From assembly GCA_029571425.1 (NCBI GenBank), contig JAKPSR010000187.1:1-6794 (forward strand): a stretch of DNA of 6,794 bases, given 5' to 3'. Below the pieces are notes generated by a model that had not been told where the DNA came from, did no database searches, and saw only the letters and a list, made by a program, of their open reading frames with translations. Every line of letters starts with the position of its first letter. Position 1 is the stretch's first letter. Position numbers and translations under genes: made by a program. This DNA comes from Spirochaetota bacterium (lineage in GTDB: Bacteria > Spirochaetota > Spirochaetia > Treponematales > Treponemataceae). Shown piece after piece: positions 1 through 4,788 of this stretch.

Positions 1-727
1 TCGCGCGACCGACCATCATCTCGGCCATCCGCTCCTCCGACACCTCGGAGACCTCCACCGTGCCGACGTTCTTGCCGCGCCTCAGCACGGTGCACCGGTC
101 GGCGACCGCCTTGATCTCCTTCAGCTTATGCGTTATCAGGATGATCGTCTTTCCCTCCGCCTTGAGGCGGCGGATGATCTCCATCAACTCGTCGATTTCC
201 TGCGGGGTAAGGACGGCGCTCGGCTCGTCCAGGATCAGTATCTCCGCGCGGCGATAGAGGGTCTTGAGTATCTCGACCCGCTGCTGCATCCCCACGCTGA
301 TGTCCTCGATGCGATCTCGCGGGTTCACCTTGAGGCCGTAGCGCTCGGACAGGGCGGCGACCTCGCGCTCCGCCTTGCGAAGGTCGAGGTTGCCGAGCCG
401 GTCCTTCGTCTCGAGCCCGAGGACGATGTTCTCGGTGACGGTGTAGTTGTCGACGAGCTTAAAGTGCTGGTGGACCATCCCGATCCCGAGGGCCGTCGCC
501 GCGTTCGGATCCTTGATCTCGACCTCGCGACCGCGGATGCGGATCGTCCCCGCGTCGGGGTCGTACGACCCGAAGAGGATCGACATCAAGGTCGACTTTC
601 CCGCCCCGTTCTCGCCAAGCAGGGCGTGCACCTCGTTATCCCGTACGGACAGGCTGACGTCGTCGTTCGCGACGACCCCGGGGAATGCCTTGGTGATCCC
701 GACCATCTCGATCGCGTTTTCCCGCAT
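1..727 (-). CDS. Sugar/nucleoside ABC transporter ATP-binding protein (N-terminal half, cut by window edge)
   Basis: Cytoplasmic ATPase of an ABC importer. The 242 residues visible form one complete nucleotide-binding domain. Walker A is GENGAGKST (38-46), with the Q-loop glutamine in MVHQHF (Q87). The signature is S-V-G-M-Q-Q (144-149), Walker B is ILILDEP (163-169) and the H-loop is H200. The stretch SAVLTPQE after Walker B, the SVGMQQ signature and GMVHQHFKLV are typical of RbsA-like tandem ATPases, in particular the YufO/NupO-type partners of BMP lipoproteins. Those proteins are about 500 residues with two ATPase domains, so the second domain should lie beyond position 1, probably followed by two permease genes. 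The ATG at 727 is preceded by GAGGAG (734-739) with a 6-nt spacer, and the homologous N-terminus begins directly after it. The frame stays open to the left edge. It lies downstream of the BMP gene on the same strand, separated by a terminator hairpin. Transport of nucleosides rather than another sugar is inferred from context. Confidence 0.93.
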   Translation of the reverse strand, partial: MRENAIEMVGITKAFPGVVANDDVSLSVRDNEVHALLGENGAGKSTLMSILFGSYDPDAGTIRIRGREVEIKDPNAATALGIGMVHQHFKLVDNYTVTENIVLGLETKDRLGNLDLRKAEREVAALSERYGLKVNPRDRIEDISVGMQQRVEILKTLYRRAEILILDEPSAVLTPQEIDELMEIIRRLKAEGKTIILITHKLKEIKAVADRCTVLRRGKNVGTVEVSEVSEERMAEMMVGRA

Positions 728-761
728 CGCTGGCTCCTCATCGATCGCTGTAGGTTACTGC

Positions 762-770
762 ATCATAGCA
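762..770 (-). promoter_or_regulatory. Possible extended -10 element ahead of the ABC ATPase gene
   Basis: On the minus strand the sequence reads TGC-TATGAT: an extended -10 TG motif one base ahead of a hexamer that matches TATAAT at five of six positions. It sits just after the terminator hairpin and would start transcription about 28 nt before the ATPase ATG. No convincing -35 hexamer is present 16-19 nt upstream, so this could be chance. If real, it would give the transporter genes a supply of transcript independent of the BMP promoter. Confidence 0.3.
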
Positions 771-772
771 TG

Positions 773-808
773 AAAAAGGGCACCGGGACAGAACCCAGTG
801 CCCTTTTT
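773..808 (-). terminator. Intrinsic terminator downstream of the BMP gene
   Basis: AAAAAGGGCAC (773-783) is perfectly complementary to GTGCCCTTTTT (798-808). Three further G-C pairs (785-787 with 794-796) follow after one C-A mismatch, leaving a 6-nt loop. Read on the minus strand, the GC-rich stem ends in a run of five T, the form of a Rho-independent terminator, and it lies about 54 nt after the BMP stop codon. The run of A on the other arm makes it formally bidirectional, but no plus-strand gene runs into it. It sits inside a probable operon, so partial read-through would give more binding protein than ATPase and permease. Confidence 0.85.
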
Positions 809-861
809 CCGCACGGGAGAGGGCGCGATACGCGCCGGCTCCCCACGCGCTAAGACTTCGC

Positions 862-1962
862 TTAGTTGTCCTTGGCGCCCAGGCCCTCGGGAACGGCCTT
901 CGCGGCGAGGGCTTCCTTGTAGGTCGCGTAGACCTTTATCTTCCCGTTGATGATGTCCTTCTTGGCGGCGTTGACCTTCGACACGATGTCGGAGCCGAGC
1001 TCGGCGTTACGGTCGGAGAAGCCGATGCCGTCGGCCTTCATGTCCAGGACGACGACCTTCGACGCGAAAGCCTTGGTCTCGACGGCCTTAAGACCGGTCA
1101 TGGTCGCGGCCTCGACGCGCTTCAGCATCGAGGTAAGGACGGCGGACTTGCCCTCGGTGTACACGCCCTCCTCGTACTGGTCGGAGTCGACGCCGATGGC
1201 CCAAACGTTCTTACCCTGGCTGCGGTATTCCTTAGCCTGGGCGATGGTCCCGTTACCGGTACCGCCGGCCGCAGAGTAGATGCAGTAGACGCCGGAGTCG
1301 TACCAGTTCTTCGCCTGCGCCTTCGCGAGCTCGGGCTTACCCCAATCGTTCGCGTAGTAGTCGAAGATCTGGGCGTCGGGCAGGACGGACTTGATCCCCT
1401 GGATATAGCCCATCTCGAACTTGGTGATGACCGCGCCGGGCACGCCGCCGATGAAGCCGAACTTCGGGTCCTTCACCTTGTCCGCCTTGGCCTTGAGGGC
1501 GGCCGCGACGCCGACGAGGTAGGATCCCTCGTGCTCGGAGAAGGTGAACTGCATGACGTTGGGCTTCGAGACCCAGTCGACGTCGACGATCATGTACTTC
1601 TGGTTCGGGTAGAGATCGGAGACCTCGGCGAGGGCGTCGGCGAAGGTGAACCCGGTCACGCAGATCAGGTCGTAGCCCTCGTCGGAGGCTTGCTTGAGGT
1701 TCGGGATGTACTTGTCCTGGGTTTGGCAGGTTACGACGTCGTAGAGCTTGCCCCGGTTGGTCTGGTTCTCCCAGGTGTCGCCGTAATAGGCGAGGATGCC
1801 GCGCCAGGCGGCGGCGTTGAACGACTTGTCGTCGACGCCGGTGGCGTCGGTGATCAGGCGGATGGTCGGCAGGACCTCGGCCTTTTTTTCCTTCTTCGCG
1901 CAGGAGACGAAGGCGGTGAAGGTCACGAGCGCGACGAGCATGCACGCGATCAGCTTTTTCAT
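862..1962 (-). CDS. BMP-family substrate-binding lipoprotein, probably nucleoside-binding (TmpC/PnrA-like)
   Basis: A 366-residue lipid-anchored binding protein that would capture nucleosides for an ABC importer. The N-terminus is a short lipoprotein signal: two lysines, a hydrophobic stretch to about residue 19, then F-V-S-C with the modified cysteine at C21, followed by a lysine-rich tether. The mature part shows BMP landmarks in order: VDDKSFN (43-49) and W53, VTGFTF (102-107), FSEHEGSYLVG (141-151), FGFIGG (168-173), KFEMGYIQG (181-189), AAGGTGNG (221-228), AIGVDSDQ (245-252) and LTSMLKR (266-272). In solved BMP/PnrA structures the aspartate of GVDSD and the lysine of TSMLK contact the ribose; both are kept (D249, K271). 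The start at 1962 is chosen over an in-frame ATG at 2040 because AGGAGG lies 4 nt upstream and the signal peptide begins there; the longer version would run through the promoter. The kinase gene is divergent and the ATPase gene is downstream. Purine preference is inferred from family resemblance only. Confidence 0.93.
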   Translation of the reverse strand: MKKLIACMLVALVTFTAFVSCAKKEKKAEVLPTIRLITDATGVDDKSFNAAAWRGILAYYGDTWENQTNRGKLYDVVTCQTQDKYIPNLKQASDEGYDLICVTGFTFADALAEVSDLYPNQKYMIVDVDWVSKPNVMQFTFSEHEGSYLVGVAAALKAKADKVKDPKFGFIGGVPGAVITKFEMGYIQGIKSVLPDAQIFDYYANDWGKPELAKAQAKNWYDSGVYCIYSAAGGTGNGTIAQAKEYRSQGKNVWAIGVDSDQYEEGVYTEGKSAVLTSMLKRVEAATMTGLKAVETKAFASKVVVLDMKADGIGFSDRNAELGSDIVSKVNAAKKDIINGKIKVYATYKEALAAKAVPEGLGAKDN

Positions 1963-1966
1963 AGTT

Positions 1967-1972
1967 CCTCCT
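1967..1972 (-). promoter_or_regulatory. Shine-Dalgarno site of the BMP gene
   Basis: AGGAGG on the minus strand, a perfect match to the anti-Shine-Dalgarno sequence, with a rather short 4-nt spacer to the ATG at 1962. It fixes the start of the lipoprotein at its signal peptide and rules out the upstream in-frame ATG. Confidence 0.85.
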
Positions 1973-1982
1973 AATTGAGCAC

Positions 1983-2008
1983 CGGTTCCGGGAAATTCCG
2001 GAAAACCG
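1983..2008. repeat. Inverted repeat in the BMP leader / divergent promoter region
   Basis: A core palindrome TTCCGG-N6-CCGGAA (1986-2003) is extended outwards to CGGTTCCGG (1983-1991) against CCGGAAAACCG (1998-2008), with a two-base asymmetry. It lies between the predicted BMP transcription start (near 2011) and the BMP Shine-Dalgarno site. It could be an operator for a dimeric repressor, or a hairpin at the 5' end of the BMP mRNA. The arms are perfect over six bases with a 6-nt centre. Its function is not known. Confidence 0.5.
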
Positions 2009-2017
2009 TTACCTCGG

Positions 2018-2046
2018 ATTATAATCAGCGCCGAGGCCAATTACAA
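2018..2046 (-). promoter_or_regulatory. Sigma-70-type promoter for the BMP gene
   Basis: On the minus strand there is TTGTAA (2046-2041, four of six matches to TTGACA), a 17-nt spacer, then a perfect TATAAT (2023-2018). Transcription would start near 2011, giving a leader of about 50 nt before the ATG at 1962. This AT-rich patch stands out sharply from the GC-rich surroundings. The leader is too short for a known purine riboswitch. Confidence 0.7.
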
Positions 2047-2054
2047 GCTATAAT
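2020..2054 (+). promoter_or_regulatory. Candidate -10 boxes for the ribokinase gene
   Basis: Two perfect TATAAT hexamers lie on the plus strand, at 2020-2025 and 2049-2054. The first overlaps the -10 box of the BMP promoter, because GATTATAATC (2017-2026) is a perfect palindrome. It would give a leader of roughly 40 nt. The second would start transcription almost at the Shine-Dalgarno site, leaving only about 12 nt of leader. Neither has a recognisable -35 hexamer at 16-19 nt, so which is used, and whether an activator is needed, cannot be told from sequence. Confidence 0.45.
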
Positions 2055-2060
2055 GCGGGA

Positions 2061-2066
2061 TAGGAG
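2061..2066 (+). promoter_or_regulatory. Shine-Dalgarno site of the ribokinase gene
   Basis: TAGGAG lies 7 nt ahead of the ATG at 2074. It selects this start over in-frame ATGs at 1975 and 2053. The 1975 start would begin inside the inverted repeat and promoter region, and the one at 2053 overlaps a -10 box and has no ribosome binding site. Confidence 0.7.
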
Positions 2067-2073
2067 CCGAATT

Positions 2074-3075
2074 ATGGTTGATAGTAGATTCATCTCGTTC
2101 GGGAGCCTTAACGTCGACCTGAACGTCCGCGTACCGCGTTTTCCCGTGGCCGGTGAGACGGTAACCGGGGGCGATTTCTTCGTCGCATTCGGGGGGAAGG
2201 GGGCGAACCAGGCGGTGGCCCTCGCGCGGCTCGCGCTCAAGTCCGCGGCAGGACGGGGCGAGGCAACCCGGCGCGATGATCCCGCGCCAGCCGTCTCGAT
2301 CGCCGGCCTCCTCGGAGCCGACGGTTTCGGCAGGGATTACCGGGACTACCTCGCCCGGGAGGGACTCGACCTTTCACTTCTCGGCGAGCGCGCGGGACCG
2401 ACGGGGACGGCGTTGATCGAGATCGAGGATTCCGGCGCGAACCGGATCGTCGTGGTGCCCGGCGCGAACGGATCGGTCGACCCAAGCCTCGCGGACGCCG
2501 CCGCGGCGTCGATACCGGCGGGAACGCGGGCGTACGCCCTCCTCCAGCTCGAGGTGCCCCTCGCCGCCGTCGAGCGCGCCCTCGCCTCCTTCCGCGCGCG
2601 CGGCGCAGTCACCGTCCTCGACCCGGCCCCCGCCCAAACCCTACCCGACTCCCTCTGGTCGCTCGTCGACTACGCGACCCCGAACGAGACCGAGACCGCC
2701 TTCTACACGGGCATCCGGCCGACCGACGCCGACGAGGCGAAGCGCGCGGCGTCCTGGTTCCTCGCGCGCGGCACGGGGGCCGTCGTCGTCAAGGCGGGAG
2801 GGAACGGCTCATGGCTCTTCTCGGCGGATGAGGCGTGGGAATGCCCGGCCTTCCCGGTAACGGTCGTCGACACCACGGCCTGCGGAGACAGCTTCAACGC
2901 GGGTTTCGCCTTCGCCTTGTCGATGGGGCTCGGGCGCGCTGAGGCGCTTCGGTGGGGAAACGCGACTGGCGGGCTTTCGGCGACGCGCTCGGGCGCGCAG
3001 GGCGCGATGCCTAATCGGGATAGCGTCGAAGGGCTGATTCGAGCATGGCCCAAAATCGAGCCGCGTCGACGGTAA
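2074..3075 (+). CDS. rbsK: PfkB-family carbohydrate kinase, probably ribokinase
   Basis: Cytoplasmic ATP-dependent sugar kinase of 333 residues (ribokinases are usually 300-320), expected to convert D-ribose to ribose 5-phosphate. The N-terminus has the ribokinase pattern FGSLNVDL (9-16), then PVAGETV (24-30) and the sugar-binding GGKGANQA (40-47). N194-E195-T196-E197 is the NxxE motif for magnesium and phosphate. The second PfkB signature is DTTACGDSFNAGF (256-268) with catalytic base D262. The usual G-A-G-D anion-hole loop is A-C-G-D here, a change seen in other PfkB kinases and not expected to abolish activity. Residues about 56-73 form an Arg/Ala/Asp-rich insertion that accounts for most of the extra length. 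The gene is divergent from the BMP gene and overlaps the convergent nucleoside hydrolase gene by 65 bp. Ribose as substrate is inferred from the GGKGANQA pattern and from neighbours that would release ribose; a nucleoside kinase or another pentose kinase is possible. Confidence 0.88.
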   Translation: MVDSRFISFGSLNVDLNVRVPRFPVAGETVTGGDFFVAFGGKGANQAVALARLALKSAAGRGEATRRDDPAPAVSIAGLLGADGFGRDYRDYLAREGLDLSLLGERAGPTGTALIEIEDSGANRIVVVPGANGSVDPSLADAAAASIPAGTRAYALLQLEVPLAAVERALASFRARGAVTVLDPAPAQTLPDSLWSLVDYATPNETETAFYTGIRPTDADEAKRAASWFLARGTGAVVVKAGGNGSWLFSADEAWECPAFPVTVVDTTACGDSFNAGFAFALSMGLGRAEALRWGNATGGLSATRSGAQGAMPNRDSVEGLIRAWPKIEPRRR

Positions 3076-3946
3076 GGGCGACCCGCGCGTTCGGCGCCTT
3101 GCGGGTCACCCCGGCGAGATCCACGACGGTGCGCCCGCGCGTCAAGGAACCGGAAAGCTCGACGTCGACCCGACATTCGGCGACCCCGAAAGCTTCGGGA
3201 TCGGAGACGTAGGCGACGCAAGCGGGGTCGTGCATCGCGGGGAACTCGCCGAGGTAGGCGCGGCACGCCGCCATGTAGCGTTCCATGCTCGCGCCGAAGA
3301 GGCGAGCCGCCCGAGACGGCAGCGATCGGTAGCGCGCGAGGCGTTCGTCGTCGAGGACGAGGGTCGTCGTGACGTCGAGCCCGATCATGGTTACCCTCGC
3401 CCCGCTCGAGAAGACGATCGCGGCCGCCTCGGGGTCAGCGAGGATATTAAACTCCGCCGACGGGGTCACGTTCCCGCGCCCCGCGGAGCCGCCCATCAAG
3501 ACGATGCCGGCGAGACGCCCAGCGAGGTCCGGCGCGAGGCGGAGCGCCATCGCGACGTTCGTCAGCGGCCCGGTCGGCACGAGGGTATACGTCCCGGCCT
3601 GAGCGGAGCGCGCGGCCTTGATTAGGAAATCGACGGCGTGAGCGCTCTCGGCGACGCACGAACAGGGGCCGAACACGGGGCCGTCGAGCCCACTCTCGCC
3701 GTGGATACGCGGCGCGTGGCGCGGCGCCTCGATCAGCGGGCGGTCCATGCCCGCGTATATCGGCGCGTCGATGCCAAGCTCGGAGCAAACGTTCAGGGTA
3801 TTGCGGAGGGTTTTGTCGAGGGACTGGTTTCCCGAGACGACGGTGATCGCGGCGAGATCGAGCGCGTCCGAGCGGCCCGCCATCATGATCGCGGCGGCGT
3901 CGTCGTGCCCGGTGTCGACGTCCAGGATGACCTTCGGTCGCACCAT
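3011..3946 (-). CDS. Nucleoside hydrolase, inosine-uridine (IU-NH) type
   Basis: A 311-residue cytoplasmic enzyme, normal length for the family, that hydrolyses the N-glycosidic bond of ribonucleosides to free base and ribose. The N-terminal calcium site is DVDTGHDDA (9-17), where the common proline after the second aspartate is threonine; D11 corresponds to the catalytic base and D16 to a calcium ligand. It continues with VSGNQSLDKTLRN (37-49), VPTGPLTN (123-130, calcium-binding threonine T125), AEFNILADPEAA (164-175, contacts ribose) and HDP (239-241). D240 matches the last calcium ligand, and H239 matches the histidine that protonates the leaving base in the Crithidia enzyme, favouring inosine/uridine-type activity. 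The ATG at 3946 has a GGGGG Shine-Dalgarno run about 8 nt upstream and begins 12 bp after the preceding gene ends, so it should be cotranscribed with nadK-recN. Its 3' end overlaps the ribokinase gene tail to tail. Exact base preference cannot be read from sequence. Confidence 0.92.
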   Translation of the reverse strand: MVRPKVILDVDTGHDDAAAIMMAGRSDALDLAAITVVSGNQSLDKTLRNTLNVCSELGIDAPIYAGMDRPLIEAPRHAPRIHGESGLDGPVFGPCSCVAESAHAVDFLIKAARSAQAGTYTLVPTGPLTNVAMALRLAPDLAGRLAGIVLMGGSAGRGNVTPSAEFNILADPEAAAIVFSSGARVTMIGLDVTTTLVLDDERLARYRSLPSRAARLFGASMERYMAACRAYLGEFPAMHDPACVAYVSDPEAFGVAECRVDVELSGSLTRGRTVVDLAGVTRKAPNARVALTVDAARFWAMLESALRRYPD

Positions 3947-3958
3947 ATACCGTACCCC

Positions 3959-4768
3959 CTATTTACGCTGGGCCTCAGCCTTCTTGTGGTCCTTTTCCAT
4001 TTTCTCGCGCCAGATGTCGGCTTTCTTCTTCGCCTCCTCAGCCTCAGAGCGCTCGTTGAGGATCAGGTGGATGCGCCTAAGGGCGAGGAGGTAGTTGATC
4101 GCGAGGCGGAAGTCGTCGATGCGCCCGGTGGAGAGCTCGTACTTCTCGCGATAGCGGTCGGCGGCTTGCTGAAAGAGCCGCTTGACGAGGCGAAGGTGGT
4201 ACACGGTGTCGTCGTACTCGGCGGAGTGCGGGTCAAGCCCGTCCTTCGTCGCCGTCTTGAGGTCCATGATGTTCCGGGCGACGGCCGCGAAGCGCGCCTC
4301 GAGCTCGACGAAGGCCCAGCGCCACTTGGTGTTGTCGCCGTACGCGTCCATGATGAGGCGTATGGCGAGGCCGAGTTTCCGCACGAGGTAATAGCGCTTC
4401 GACTCGGGAAGGTTCTTTATCTGGTCGACCTTTTCCTCGTAGTCGGAGTACGGGACGTCGACGTAGTTCGAGACGACTTCCTCGATGTAGATGATGGCCT
4501 TGTAGAGTGTTTTACGCGCGTCGTTGAGCGCGTCCTCGTTCTTCACCCCGAGGACGGAGACCGAGAGGTTGTGCTTGGCGAGGTAAAGGGTGGCGAGGAA
4601 GAGCATCTCGTCGGCGAGCATCAGCTTCTTGTACGCCGCGCCGGTTTGGTCCCCCTCGATCACCGTGAGCATGTTCTTCTCGCGGATCAAGAGGGCGTCG
4701 ATCTGCTGTTGGTACGCCGCGACCTGCTCGGCGTACGTCTGTCGGTCGTGCTCGGTCAGTTTCGCCAT
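3959..4768 (-). CDS. Conserved-looking helical protein of unknown function downstream of recN
   Basis: I do not recognise a named family. The 269-residue product has no signal peptide or membrane segment, so it should be cytoplasmic. It looks almost entirely alpha-helical, with repeated Tyr/Leu/Ala heptad-like stretches, an aromatic patch KWRWAFVELEARF (148-160), and a strongly charged Lys/Glu tail (about 238-269) that may form a coiled coil. The spacing of aromatic and small residues recalls TPR-type helical repeats, but I cannot fit a consensus. It is a real gene: it starts at an ATG with GGAGGAGAGG just upstream, has balanced amino-acid composition, and sits 20 bp after recN and 12 bp before the hydrolase, all on one strand. 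That position suggests co-expression with recN. A scaffold or regulatory role is possible, but nothing in the sequence shows an enzyme active site. Confidence 0.85.
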   Translation of the reverse strand: MAKLTEHDRQTYAEQVAAYQQQIDALLIREKNMLTVIEGDQTGAAYKKLMLADEMLFLATLYLAKHNLSVSVLGVKNEDALNDARKTLYKAIIYIEEVVSNYVDVPYSDYEEKVDQIKNLPESKRYYLVRKLGLAIRLIMDAYGDNTKWRWAFVELEARFAAVARNIMDLKTATKDGLDPHSAEYDDTVYHLRLVKRLFQQAADRYREKYELSTGRIDDFRLAINYLLALRRIHLILNERSEAEEAKKKADIWREKMEKDHKKAEAQRK

Positions 4769-4788
4769 CGTTCCTCTCCTCCGTTACG

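Noticed and set aside
128..853. A 241-codon open frame on the plus strand
   Set aside because: It is antisense to the ABC ATPase, which carries all its catalytic motifs in the minus frame, and it runs through the terminator. It is a shadow of that gene.
1963..2011. A purine riboswitch ahead of the BMP gene
   Set aside because: The predicted leader is only about 50 nt and lacks a three-way junction or separate expression platform; only a simple inverted repeat is present.
1963..2040. N-terminal extension of the BMP protein to an ATG at 2040
   Set aside because: The extension would cover the promoter and leader, has no ribosome binding site, and would bury the lipoprotein signal peptide 26 residues into the protein.
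1975..2073. N-terminal extension of the kinase to an ATG at 1975
   Set aside because: The extra 33 residues do not resemble a kinase N-terminus and overlap the inverted repeat and -10 boxes; TAGGAG precedes the ATG at 2074.
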